This document shows, piece after piece, positions 7,406 to 14,729 of a DNA stretch of 28,523 bases. Within the stretch, counting starts at the first letter, position 1. Each line of letters opens with the position of its first letter. The position numbers were made by a program, and so were the translations under genes. The notes under the pieces are model-generated. The model was not told where the DNA came from and searched no databases. It was given only the letters and a program-made list of their open reading frames with translations. Source of the stretch: Acidobacteriaceae bacterium. GTDB lineage: Bacteria > Acidobacteriota > Terriglobia > Terriglobales > Acidobacteriaceae. Location of the stretch: positions 4,568 to 33,090 of the forward strand of contig PLUJ01000276.1 of the NCBI GenBank assembly GCA_003165455.1, read 5' to 3'.

Positions 7406-7774
7406 TTATGCTGAGGGGCGCATTATGCTTTGGATACGCGGCAATAAATCGGTTGCCAGGTTTCCTTTATCGACGCAACCTTGAGCGCCTGCATCGAGGG
7501 CGCGTGGCAAAATCTGCGAAGGGTCATGCTGGCTCATGATCAAAATCTTGGCTTTGGCAACTTCGCGACGAAGAATTCGTGTTACTTCCAGTCCATTCAT
7601 TCCCGGCATGCTGATATCCAGGAGAACGAGATCGGGAAGCAGTTCGCGAGCTTTCCGAATCGCTTCTTCTCCATCCTTCGCCTGGCCGCAGACTTCCCAA
7701 GCTGTTTCCGACGCCAAAATATTGAGGACGCCGCGCCGAACGTGTTCGTTGTCATCCACAACCAGAATCCGCAT
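7406..7774 (-). CDS. Stand-alone response-regulator receiver domain
   Basis: The 122-residue product is a single CheY-like receiver, of the kind found at the N-terminus of NarL/LuxR regulators, with no output domain. Visible are the acidic pair D7-D8 (VVDDNEHVRRG), the phospho-acceptor D53 (LVLLDISMPGMNG), the switch residue S81 (ILIMSQHD) and K103 (GCVDKGN). It stops about 19 residues after that Lys, where a NarL-type protein would continue into a helix-turn-helix. It lies just downstream of a truncated, frameshifted histidine kinase (29 bases between), so it was probably the partner of that kinase. It may still act through phosphorylation-dependent protein contacts, or it may be a leftover of a broken system. 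Confidence 0.88.
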   Translation of the reverse strand: MRILVVDDNEHVRRGVLNILASETAWEVCGQAKDGEEAIRKARELLPDLVLLDISMPGMNGLEVTRILRREVAKAKILIMSQHDPSQILPRALDAGAQGCVDKGNLATDLLPRIQSIMRPSA

Positions 7775-7803
7775 GTTCTTGCCAATGCTGTCAGCCGTCT
7801 TGC

Positions 7804-8201
7804 CTAAACCGGCACGGATAAGGAAGCAGGGGATTGACGGGAAGGTGCGATCCCGAGTGGAAGCGTGAAACTGGTTCTGGTTCCGCTGGCGTTTGAATCG
7901 ATCTCCATACGGCCTCCGACTGCCGGACGCGTTCCCTCATTCCGGTGATGCCCACGCCCAAACCTTTGGACTGAATCTGAACAAGCTTTTCCGGCGGCAT
8001 CCCCTGGCCTTGGTCGCGAATCTCCAGGCAGACGAGATCGTCATTGCGCGTCAACTGGATGAATGCTGTCTTACTGCCTCTATGACGGTGAATATTCGTC
8101 AGGCACTCCTGCACCAGGCGGAACATAACTTTTGCTGCAGGTTTGCCCATGGCCGCCGGATGTTTCGCCGAACTTAATACTTGAATGTCCGGCGCCAGTA
8201 C
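7804..8201 (-). pseudogene. Remnant of a NarX/DegS-type sensor histidine kinase (HATPase domain only, frameshifted)
   Basis: Only the ATP-binding part is present. Reading on the minus strand from an in-frame TGA at 8202-8204, the sequence gives VMFRLVQECLTNIHRHRGS (N box), LEIRDQGQGMP (G1 box) and GVGITGMRERVRQ (G2 box). Phase is lost near 7920, where CAGTCGGAGGC lacks one base. The next frame continues with GGRMEIDSNASGTRTSFTLP and ends at 7804, the normal end of this kinase family. The sensor part and the dimerisation/phospho-acceptor helices are missing, and the first ATG in frame (8150) has no ribosome site. This looks like a decayed gene; the frameshift could be a sequencing error but the missing N-terminal half cannot. 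Confidence 0.78.
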
Positions 8202-8204
8202 TCA

Positions 8205-8541
8205 TCCTGTAAGCGCTTCCTTGGCCTCATGCGTGCGTTATTTTGAAGCGATAAAGTTCTACGTACAATGACTGAATTCTGGCGGAAGACACACGCTGCT
8301 CGCCACTGTCTGGGAATAATAGTCAGACCTCACATCGGTCGATATACGGTAATTCCTGTATCCATCGACTGTGCTGACCATTTGGAATCCACATCGTGAA
8401 CGAACTCCAGCCAAACGATGGAGTTACCTTGGTACTCCCGGACCAGTTACCAGGCTTCTCTGTTGCTGTAAGCCAGCGCCCTTGGTAATTGGCCGCATTA
8501 AAACGCCACAACTAAGCTCTAAACCGAGGGTTCATTCCACC
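8205..8541. other. Intergenic stretch without a confident gene
   Basis: No convincing ORF is seen on either strand. A TACAAT box at 8264-8269 could be a -10 element for the downstream secreted-protein gene, but no good -35 box is found at the right distance. On the minus strand an 18-codon frame ending at 8174 has no ribosome site and is probably chance. Confidence 0.4.
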
Positions 8542-8922
8542 ATGACAAACAAACTCACGAAGTCGCTCTTAGTCCTGGCAGTGGGCGGTCTGATGTCGTT
8601 TGGTGCCGCCGCTGCTCAAACCCAAAACAGCAACACCTCTGGCGCGGGCCCAGGCCAGGTCGATCCGGGCCATCCGCGGGTAAATGAAGTGAATGCGCGC
8701 GAAACGAATCAGCAGGACCGCATCGCAAACGGCGTCAAGGATGGTACCTTAACGCCCGGTCAGACTTCACGTCTCGAGAACCGCGAACAACATATCGAGA
8801 ATCAGCAGAAGGCCGATATGGCGGCTCACAATGGTCACCTTACCAAAGGGGAACAGAGACAGCTCAACAAGGAGCAGAACCACGTGAGCAATCGCATCTA
8901 TAAGGACAAGCACTCGAATTAA
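8542..8922 (+). CDS. Small secreted Gln/Asn-rich protein with two helical repeats, unknown function
   Basis: The ATG at 8542 was chosen because it opens a signal peptide (MTNKLTKSLLVLAVGGLMSF, cut near AAAA-QTQ) with GAGGG about 11 bases upstream; the frame continues upstream but that part is not protein-like. The mature part of about 100 residues is polar and helical, with two related units: IANGVKDGTLTPGQTSRLEN and AAHNGHLTKGEQRQLNKEQN. Each has a Gly-x-Leu-Thr turn followed by a helix of Glu, Gln and Arg. The Leu-Thr-x-Gly-(E/Q) turn recalls EF-hand-like or small helical repeat proteins, but no full calcium loop is seen. It is probably periplasmic. A strong terminator follows 45 bases after the stop, so it is a single-gene unit. 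Confidence 0.75.
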   Translation: MTNKLTKSLLVLAVGGLMSFGAAAAQTQNSNTSGAGPGQVDPGHPRVNEVNARETNQQDRIANGVKDGTLTPGQTSRLENREQHIENQQKADMAAHNGHLTKGEQRQLNKEQNHVSNRIYKDKHSN

Positions 8923-8967
8923 CCTTCGACGCTACCTTCTTTATTGACCCCTATTTCCAGGACAAGG

Positions 8968-8996
8968 GCCGCGGGAATCCGCGGCTTTCTTGTTTT
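8968..8996 (+). terminator. Rho-independent terminator
   Basis: A 7-bp perfect GC stem (GCCGCGG at 8968-8974, CCGCGGC at 8979-8985) with loop GAAT is followed by TTTCTTGTTTT. It ends the small secreted-protein transcript. Confidence 0.88.
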
Positions 8997-9016
8997 CCGG
9001 AATTGTTGTTGCACTC

Positions 9017-9046
9017 TGAACATTTGGGGTAACAGTTGGCTATAAT
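9017..9046 (+). promoter_or_regulatory. Putative promoter of the PP2C phosphatase gene
   Basis: A perfect TATAAT lies at 9041-9046, with TGAACA at 9017-9022, 18 bases upstream, as a partial -35 box. The expected leader of about 78 bases contains a small GGCCGG/CCGGCC hairpin just after the -10 box. Confidence 0.45.
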
Positions 9047-9130
9047 GGCCGGGGCGAATCGCATACCGGCCCCTTATCTTAAGAATTGCTTTGCGTGTAT
9101 GCCGTCGCGTAAGGCTAGTGGTCACAAGCA

Positions 9131-9907
9131 ATGCTGGTTCACTCCGTGAACAACAAACCCGGGATGGAAGTGGCGAGCCTAAGCGACGTAGGTTGCCTGC
9201 GCGAAAACAACGAGGACTCCTGCCTTTATTGGGAGCCCTTGGAGGACGCTGATTTCCGCCGCAAGGGCCGGTTGGCGATAATTGCCGATGGTATGGGTGG
9301 ATATGAGGGCGGTCAAGAGGCAAGTCGCCTGGCCGTTGAGACAGTTCGCGAAATCTACGATGCCGTTGTTCGTGAGGATCCGCGCCCGGCGCTGCTCGAG
9401 GCTTTTGAAATGGCGCATCGGGAAATTCAATCTTATGCCGTTCAGCATCCTGAGTTCTATGGCATGGGTACGACATGCACCGCTTTAGTCGTGAAAGAAC
9501 GAGAGTTGTATTTTGCTCATGTCGGGGATAGTCGGCTTTATCTGGTGCGCGGCTCGAATATCTCGCGACTTACTCGCGATCACTCCTATGTGGGCAGGTT
9601 AGTAGAGACCGGCATCGTGCGGCCAGAAGATGCGGAGAAGCATCCGCAACGCCACATTCTTACCTCTGCGCTTGGAGCTGGGATTGACGTGGTGGTGGAA
9701 TGTCCGGAGCAGGGAATAGCCCTCCAAGAGTCGGACTGTCTCCTGCTTTGCACGGATGGACTGTGGGGTGTAGTGAACGATCAAGAGCTCTACGCGGCCA
9801 GCCAGGAAACTCCACAGCAATGTTGCGAGGCTCTAGTGAAATTAGCTTTGAAACGCGGCGGTCCCGATAATGTGACGCTGCAGGTGCTCCGAGTCTCCGA
9901 GAGCTAA
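9131..9907 (+). CDS. PP2C-family Ser/Thr protein phosphatase
   Basis: Metal-dependent PPM/PP2C phosphatases remove phosphate from Ser/Thr residues, usually reversing a Hanks-type kinase. The 258-residue product is one complete soluble catalytic domain. Motifs in order are SDVGCLRENNED (18-29), ADGMGGYEGGQEAS (52-65, metal ligand D53), GMGTTCTAL (111-119), HVGDSRLYLVR (130-140), LTRDHSYV (147-154), TSALGAG (178-184), LLLCTDGLWG (204-213, D209) and GGPDNVTL (243-250, D246). There is no membrane segment or extra sensor domain. An ATG at codon 12 is an alternative start, since the first ATG has only a weak ribosome site. No protein kinase gene is next to it, so its substrate is unknown. Confidence 0.93.
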   Translation: MLVHSVNNKPGMEVASLSDVGCLRENNEDSCLYWEPLEDADFRRKGRLAIIADGMGGYEGGQEASRLAVETVREIYDAVVREDPRPALLEAFEMAHREIQSYAVQHPEFYGMGTTCTALVVKERELYFAHVGDSRLYLVRGSNISRLTRDHSYVGRLVETGIVRPEDAEKHPQRHILTSALGAGIDVVVECPEQGIALQESDCLLLCTDGLWGVVNDQELYAASQETPQQCCEALVKLALKRGGPDNVTLQVLRVSES

Positions 9908-10123
9908 TCGCCCCTGGTGGGAAAAGAGTCCTTAGGTATCTACTTTCCCGAGTCGTCCTTCCTTCTCCTTAAAACTTGCTGCTCCTTAAAGGATACGGTC
10001 CAAATGAGAACGCTTCCGGTAGCCGGAAACGCTATGCTAAATTCCTGACACTTTCATTTAAACTTCGCTTCTTTTGCGTACAACTATTAAGGCAAAAGTC
10101 TAGTTATGCAATCGACCTTGTGG

Positions 10124-10137
10124 CATAATACGCGGCT
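10124..10137 (+). promoter_or_regulatory. -10 element suggesting a leaderless transcript for the Rrf2-type gene
   Basis: CATAAT at 10124-10129 lies eight bases before the ATG at 10138, so transcription would start at or within a base or two of the start codon. No ribosome site is present in front of the ATG. The -35 region is poorly matched. Confidence 0.4.
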
Positions 10138-10638
10138 ATGAAGATCTCACAGAAGGGCCTTTATGCATTGCAAGCGATGATGATGCTCGCCCGGCACTAC
10201 CGGCAGGGCGCCATCAAGATTCGCGAGATCGCTTACGAAGAGAATCTTCCAGAGAAGTTTCTCGAGTTGATTTTGCTGGAATTGAAAAACGCCCGCATCG
10301 TCGAGAGCGTGCGCGGAGCCAAAGGCGGCTATCAATTACGCCGTGATCCGTCGGAAATCAGACTGAGCGAGATTATGCGTTTAATCGATGGTCCGCTGGC
10401 CCCCTTTGGAGATGCCGAGCAACTGCGTGCACTGATTGACCGTGATCTGCCCCATCGTGCTTTGTATCAGCTTTTCCTGGACGTCCGCGATGCCGCAGCG
10501 AATATTTTAGAAAATACAAGTCTCGCCGACCTGATCGCAGAAGGTGGTCCGCGCGGGAAAAAGACCAGGCGCTCCGCGAAAAAGAAGGATAAGACTGCCG
10601 TGCTCCCCATGGTGGTTGGAGGCAACAAGGGAGACTAG
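10138..10638 (+). CDS. Rrf2-family transcriptional regulator lacking cluster cysteines
   Basis: The first 75 or so residues are a winged helix of the Rrf2 family (MKISQKGLYALQAMMMLARH, then IREIAYEENLPEKFLELILL and the wing VRGAKGGYQLRRDPSEI). Many Rrf2 proteins, such as IscR and NsrR, bind an Fe-S cluster through three Cys around residues 90-105. Here that region (PLAPFGDAEQLRALIDRDLP) has none, and the whole protein has no Cys. It should therefore sense something else, as CymR does through a partner protein, or bind constitutively. The C-terminus (about 140-157) is a Lys/Arg-rich tail (GKKTRRSAKKKDK) that may add DNA affinity. No ribosome site precedes the ATG, in line with a leaderless message. 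Neighbours do not reveal its target. Confidence 0.88.
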   Translation: MKISQKGLYALQAMMMLARHYRQGAIKIREIAYEENLPEKFLELILLELKNARIVESVRGAKGGYQLRRDPSEIRLSEIMRLIDGPLAPFGDAEQLRALIDRDLPHRALYQLFLDVRDAAANILENTSLADLIAEGGPRGKKTRRSAKKKDKTAVLPMVVGGNKGD

Positions 10639-10959
10639 AAGGCGTCCGCCCCAGGCGCTTTCTCTTTCCCCGGTTTTCCCGGTGCGGGGGAAGACGGCTT
10701 GCGGTGGATCAAGCGTAGGCATGCTGTTGCCAGCTCCAATTTCTTCAGGGCCGATACTCCATAGACTTTAGTTTTCATCCATGAAGATGGATTTCTACTT
10801 GAATCACAAGTAAACCAATGGTAATAATAGGCGTGATGTAAATGGCGTAAAGAACCCTCATTGCGCCATCCCCCGCAGTTTCAGAACTCGTTTTCGCCAC
10901 AACAAGAACTGATCGAAAAAAACTTAGACGAAAAAGCTAAAAGGAGAGGATTTAATTTT
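10639..10959. other. Intergenic stretch between the Rrf2-type and porin genes
   Basis: No gene is seen. Two inverted repeats are visible: CTTTCCCC (10664-10671) with GGGGGAAG (10686-10693), and ATCCAT-GAAG-ATGGAT (10777-10792). Neither has a T-run, so they are not clear terminators; the second could be an operator or leader hairpin for the porin gene. The last 60 bases are A-rich and contain the porin ribosome site AAGGAGAGG at 10941-10949. Confidence 0.4.
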
Positions 10960-12945
10960 ATGAAAGCAAGTAAAAAACTTTTTCTTACCGTTCTGGCAAT
11001 GGTTGCGTTGGCAGCCGGAGCTTGGGCGCAAACCCCGGGCCAGGTGACGCTGAACTCCAATGAGACGCATGATGGAACGTCAAATAATGGGTCGGCGACC
11101 GCTGCTCCAGCGGCGGCCGCACCCGCGCCGGCGCCATCGATCGTCACCGCTGCCGACGTGCAGGCCTTGAAGGACGCACTGGCCGCGCAGCAACTACAAA
11201 TCGAGCGGCTGTCGCAGCAACTGGAGCGCCAGCAGGAGCAACAGGCCGCCGCCGCCAAAGCGGCGAGTCAGACGGGTTCCGATCCGCAACCGGTTCCCGC
11301 AAGGCAGGTCGCGGAACTGGGAAACAATCCTGCGGGGAACAATGCCGGGATTCAGCAGGGCGACACCAATTCCGGGCTTAATTTGCAAGACACGCAAACC
11401 ACGCCCAATCAGAATCCGATGGAAAGCGCCGTCTCCATTCATTTTCGGGGGATCACGATCACCCCGGGAGGATTCGCCGAAGCGGCCTTTGTGCGGCGGT
11501 CCAGAGCTCTGGGAGCGGACCTGACCACGCCTTTCAACTCGCTCACCATGCCGGGAGCTTCGCAGAGCCAGCTGTCGGAGTTTTTCGGTTCGGCGCGCCA
11601 GTCCCGGCCCACCGTATACGTGGATGGCCGTTTAAATAACGTAGAGTTTTCCAGCTATCTCTCCGCCGACTTTCTGTCTTCCGGCGATACCTCCACCGCG
11701 ACGCAGACCAACAGTTACACGCTCCGGCTGCGGCAAGCCTGGGGGCAGGCGAAGTTCGATAACGGATGGAGCTTTCTGGGCGGCCAGATGTGGAGCCTGG
11801 TGACGGAAAACAAGGCTGGCATCGCGCCCAGCGACGATACCGGGCGCACCAATGACTCTCGTCCCATGACCATCGATCCGGGGTACAACGTTGGATTCAC
11901 CTTTGCCCGGCAGTACGGTCTGCGGTTAACCAAGGCCTTCGGCGATAAGGTTGCGGTGGCGGTAGCCATGGAAAACGCGCAGGGTACGTTGAGCACGCAC
12001 GGCAACACCGATAATTTTCTGCTGGGCGAGCCGGGAGCGAGCAACACCTACAATGACGCGCTGACGGCTTGCACCACCAGTTCTTACACGGTGACCGGCG
12101 CCACCAGCCCCACCTATTACACGAGCTGCACGCCGGCGGGCACCTATACCTTCAATCCGTCACCTGACATCATCGCCAAGCTGGCGTTTGATCCGGGGTT
12201 TGGACACTATGAAGTTTTCGGATTGTATGACCGGTTCCGCGACCGCGTGTTTCCTTGCGCCAACTTCGCCATCGGCACCACGGGACCTTGCCCAAACAAT
12301 CCGGCGGTCACCGGTCCGAACGGATCGGGGGCTTATAACGATTCGAAAAATGGCGGCGGCTTTGGGGCCAACGCCCGCTGGACCTTCGACAACAAGCATG
12401 TGGTTTTCGGGCTGCACGCTTTTGGAGGCCGGGGAGTGGGCCGCTACGGCGCAGGTCAGCTGGCCGATCTGGCGATTCATGCGGACGGAACTCCGAACCC
12501 GATCAAGAATGGCCAGGGACTGGCGACGCTGGAGTGGCACGGGAAAAAGCTCGACGTGTATCTCTACACTGGCGCCGAGTATGACGGCCGCACCACCGAC
12601 TTTGATCCGGCGAACAAGGCGTATGTCGGGTATGGATCGGCGTTGTTCAATAATTCGGGTTGCTACACCGAAACGGCTCCTTCCTTTGCGGTTTCGAATG
12701 GATTCAATCCCGGATCGCTCTCCAAGTGCACGGCGGATACGCGCGCGCTGGTCGAGGGAACGGCCGGCTTCTGGTACCGCTTCTACAACGGTCCGAAAGG
12801 TAAATTCCAGTTCGGCACGCAGTACTCCTACGTGACCCGCCAGACCTGGTCTGGCATCGGCCCCGCAGGCACCGGAGCCCCCGGAGTTACGCCCGAAGGC
12901 CTGGACGGAATGGTCTTTACTTCATTCCGTTATTACTTGCCGTAA
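10960..12945 (+). CDS. Large outer-membrane porin with N-terminal coiled coil (DcaP-like)
   Basis: The ATG at 10960 was chosen over one 99 bases upstream because AAGGAGAGG lies just before it and a classical signal peptide follows (MKASKKLFLTVLAMVALAAG, cut after AWA at about 23). The 661-residue product then has an Ala/Pro linker, a coiled coil at about 64-102 (LKDALAAQQLQIERLSQQLE), and a long beta-barrel with alternating aromatic strands, such as WSFLGGQMWSLVTEN and HYEVFGLYDRFRD. The coiled coil before a barrel resembles trimeric DcaP-type porins, which carry small negatively charged compounds. It ends TSFRYYLP, close to the aromatic end expected for barrel assembly. Six Cys lie in three pairs in probable surface loops. 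The transported substrate is unknown. It appears to be transcribed alone. Confidence 0.85.
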   Translation: MKASKKLFLTVLAMVALAAGAWAQTPGQVTLNSNETHDGTSNNGSATAAPAAAAPAPAPSIVTAADVQALKDALAAQQLQIERLSQQLERQQEQQAAAAKAASQTGSDPQPVPARQVAELGNNPAGNNAGIQQGDTNSGLNLQDTQTTPNQNPMESAVSIHFRGITITPGGFAEAAFVRRSRALGADLTTPFNSLTMPGASQSQLSEFFGSARQSRPTVYVDGRLNNVEFSSYLSADFLSSGDTSTATQTNSYTLRLRQAWGQAKFDNGWSFLGGQMWSLVTENKAGIAPSDDTGRTNDSRPMTIDPGYNVGFTFARQYGLRLTKAFGDKVAVAVAMENAQGTLSTHGNTDNFLLGEPGASNTYNDALTACTTSSYTVTGATSPTYYTSCTPAGTYTFNPSPDIIAKLAFDPGFGHYEVFGLYDRFRDRVFPCANFAIGTTGPCPNNPAVTGPNGSGAYNDSKNGGGFGANARWTFDNKHVVFGLHAFGGRGVGRYGAGQLADLAIHADGTPNPIKNGQGLATLEWHGKKLDVYLYTGAEYDGRTTDFDPANKAYVGYGSALFNNSGCYTETAPSFAVSNGFNPGSLSKCTADTRALVEGTAGFWYRFYNGPKGKFQFGTQYSYVTRQTWSGIGPAGTGAPGVTPEGLDGMVFTSFRYYLP

Positions 12946-12952
12946 ACTAGCG

Positions 12953-13077
12953 CCCGCGCCAGCGATGGCGCGGGACCACCTTGCTGTCTGATGTTTCCTC
13001 ACTTTTTCGAGGGGCGCCTTCCCTTCGGAAACGCCGCCGGCCTGGGTTTGGCACTCTCCTTTTCCGGGCCGGCGGCG
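12953..13077 (+). other. Two strong GC hairpins after the porin gene
   Basis: Eight bases after the porin stop lies CCCGCGCCA-GCGA-TGGCGCGGG (12953-12974), a 9-bp perfect stem. A second stem of 11 bp, CGCCGCCGGCC (13032-13042) with GGCCGGCGGCG (13067-13077), has a 24-base pyrimidine-rich loop. Neither is followed by a clear T-run. They may stabilise the 3' end of the porin mRNA or act as termination aids. Confidence 0.6.
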
Positions 13078-13176
13078 ATAACCCAATCCTACCGAATCCA
13101 ATCCCCACTCCCAGACTTAGACCTGTAAGGTATTGTGAATTGTTAGTTTAGATCACCATAAAGTCGATCAAAATAC

Positions 13177-13205
13177 TTGACATTGAGCGGCCGGGCAGAT
13201 ATATT
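13177..13205 (+). promoter_or_regulatory. Strong sigma-70 promoter upstream of the sulfite dehydrogenase locus
   Basis: A perfect TTGACA (13177-13182) is separated by exactly 17 bases from TATATT (13200-13205). It is the best promoter match in the window. Transcription would start near 13212 and give a leader of about 130 bases before the first ORF at 13341. Confidence 0.7.
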
Positions 13206-13211
13206 CCGTGT

Positions 13212-13340
13212 GCATCGAGAGTCGGCCCCGGCTTCTCGCGCAGTAGAAGTGAGTCCCGCTTACCCAAATTTGTTTGAGTTCCCCCAAGCGGGAGACGTGC
13301 AGATCTGAATCCGCTTTCACTAATTTAAGGAGATACAAAA
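13212..13340 (+). promoter_or_regulatory. Structured mRNA leader with mutually exclusive hairpins
   Basis: TCCCGCTT (13254-13261) can pair with AAGCGGGA (13286-13293). The same AAGCGG can instead pair with CCGCTT at 13311-13316, which lies just before the ribosome site AAGGAG at 13327-13332. Two competing stems between a promoter and a ribosome site are what a riboswitch or attenuator looks like. I do not recognise a known riboswitch class, and no leader peptide is evident. Confidence 0.4.
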
Positions 13341-13514
13341 ATGAAGAAGAGGTATTCACTCTTGGGAACTCTATTGCTGACCGCGGTTACAGCCGCGGTT
13401 CCAGCCGCCACTGCGCAGACGGTCCATGTTGCGGGTGCCAGCGCTTCGTCACAATTTCTTACTGCGGCGATTACTGTGGGATTTTTAACTTTGATTGCGA
13501 CGGTGTTAATTTAG
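13341..13514 (+). CDS. Tiny secreted or membrane protein (57 aa) ahead of the sulfite dehydrogenase gene
   Basis: The frame starts with ATG eight bases after an excellent AAGGAG. It encodes a signal peptide (MKKRYSLLGTLLLTAVTAAV, cut near ATA-Q), then TVHVAGASASSQFL and a hydrophobic end, AAITVGFLTLIATVLI, long enough for one membrane helix. I do not recognise a family. It ends 36 bases before the sulfite dehydrogenase gene and follows the strong promoter, so both are likely on one mRNA. It could be a small membrane partner, or the front of a larger secreted protein cut short; shifting the frame at its end does not extend it convincingly. Confidence 0.55.
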   Translation: MKKRYSLLGTLLLTAVTAAVPAATAQTVHVAGASASSQFLTAAITVGFLTLIATVLI

Positions 13515-13550
13515 AAGACATCTCCAATAATTCACAAAGAGATTCTTCAT

Positions 13551-14729
13551 ATGACTTTCGAAGCTATGAATTCCAAACGTATATTCCTTAAGCAGGCGTC
13601 GGCAGCGGCGCTCATCACCGCTTCCGCGCACCCGATGTTGACTTGGGCTCTCCCGCAAGAACCAGCGGTGTCCCTACCTGGCGAACAATCGATGGTGCTC
13701 CGCTCCTTCCGGTTCATCGATCTTGAAAGTCCAGTCGAATACTTCAACACATGGCTTACACCCGTTCCGCATTTCTTCGTGCGCAACCATATGTATGAAC
13801 CGATCGAGACTCAGGATGACTGGAGCCTCACGATCGGTGGAGAGGTGGATAAGCCGTTCTCTCTAAGCCTGAGGGAACTATCTAGGCTGGAGATCCATTC
13901 GGTGGTGAATACGCTTGAATGCGCCGGAAATGGCCGCGGTCTTTACCGTCCTCAAGTTCCTGGCATTCAATGGGGAAAGGGCGCAGTCGGCACCGCGCGC
14001 TTTTCCGGTCCCAGGCTGCGGGACGTATTGCAGCGTGCCGGGGTAAAGTCTACGGGCAAGCACGTGATGTTTCGGGGCCTCGATGAGGTTCCTGGCAAAG
14101 TCCCGCCGTTCATTCGCAGTATCCCAATCGAGAAAGCGCTTGATGTCGATACCCTGATCGCCACGCACATGAATGGCTCTCCGCTTAGCAAGCATCATGG
14201 CGCTCCGGCTCGCGCACTCGTTCCGGGCTGGATTGGTGCGGCCTCATGCAAGTGGCTGACCGAGATAAAAGTTCTTAACACAGAGTTCGTTGGAAACTTT
14301 ATGAGTCCCGGCTACCGTTTCCCGAACCAGCCAGTGAAACCCGGCGAGGCTGTGAAGCCCGAAGATACCCATCCGCTTACGGCGCTCACGGTGAAATCGG
14401 TAATCGCCGGCCCGGGGGATGGCGCAAGCCTGAAGGCCGGGAGACTGGCCATTCATGGTGCCGCCTGGGCAGGCGAAGCCGATATCGCAAAAGTTGAGAT
14501 CTCCGCAGACGGAGGTACGACATGGAGTTCGGCGAAGCTCGGCCGCGAGCAGGCGCATTATGCGTGGCGACTATGGAGTTTCGATTGGAAGCCTCCGAAG
14601 TCCGGCGAATACACTCTGCAATCGCGGGCAACGGACAGTCAGGGGCGCACCCAACCGGCAGTGGCTGGCTGGAATCCGAGCGGCTATCTCTATAACGCGA
14701 TTGACGAGGTGAAGGTCCGTGTTCTCTAG
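13551..14729 (+). CDS. Molybdopterin-dependent sulfite dehydrogenase catalytic subunit (SorA/SoxC-like)
   Basis: Sulfite oxidase-family enzymes oxidise sulfite to sulfate at a molybdenum-molybdopterin centre and pass electrons to cytochrome c. The N-terminus (SKRIFLKQASAAALI) is a Tat-type signal with KR in place of RR, fitting export of a folded cofactor enzyme to the periplasm. The Moco domain shows FVRNHMYEP, the Mo-ligating Cys at about 124 in NTLECAGNGRG, QWGKGAVGTARFSG and HHGAPARALVPGWIG. The C-terminal dimerisation domain (about 280-392) has the expected VEISADGGTTWSSAKLG and WSFDWKPPKSGEYTL. There is no haem domain in this protein. A cytochrome c gene overlaps its end by 11 bases and is the likely electron acceptor. 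A second in-frame ATG at 13566 is an alternative start; neither has a strong ribosome site. Confidence 0.9.
   Translation: MTFEAMNSKRIFLKQASAAALITASAHPMLTWALPQEPAVSLPGEQSMVLRSFRFIDLESPVEYFNTWLTPVPHFFVRNHMYEPIETQDDWSLTIGGEVDKPFSLSLRELSRLEIHSVVNTLECAGNGRGLYRPQVPGIQWGKGAVGTARFSGPRLRDVLQRAGVKSTGKHVMFRGLDEVPGKVPPFIRSIPIEKALDVDTLIATHMNGSPLSKHHGAPARALVPGWIGAASCKWLTEIKVLNTEFVGNFMSPGYRFPNQPVKPGEAVKPEDTHPLTALTVKSVIAGPGDGASLKAGRLAIHGAAWAGEADIAKVEISADGGTTWSSAKLGREQAHYAWRLWSFDWKPPKSGEYTLQSRATDSQGRTQPAVAGWNPSGYLYNAIDEVKVRVL

Noticed and set aside
8371..8541. N-terminal extension of the small secreted protein
   Set aside because: The added 57 residues would bury the signal peptide and lack any sign of coding; the ATG at 8542 fits better.
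10861..10959. N-terminal extension of the porin
   Set aside because: It would place 33 polar residues before the signal peptide, and the ribosome site lies at 10941-10949.
13274..13591. Plus-strand Cys-rich 105-codon ORF
   Set aside because: It runs through the leader and the ribosome site of the 57-aa gene and into the sulfite dehydrogenase gene in another frame; no start signal.
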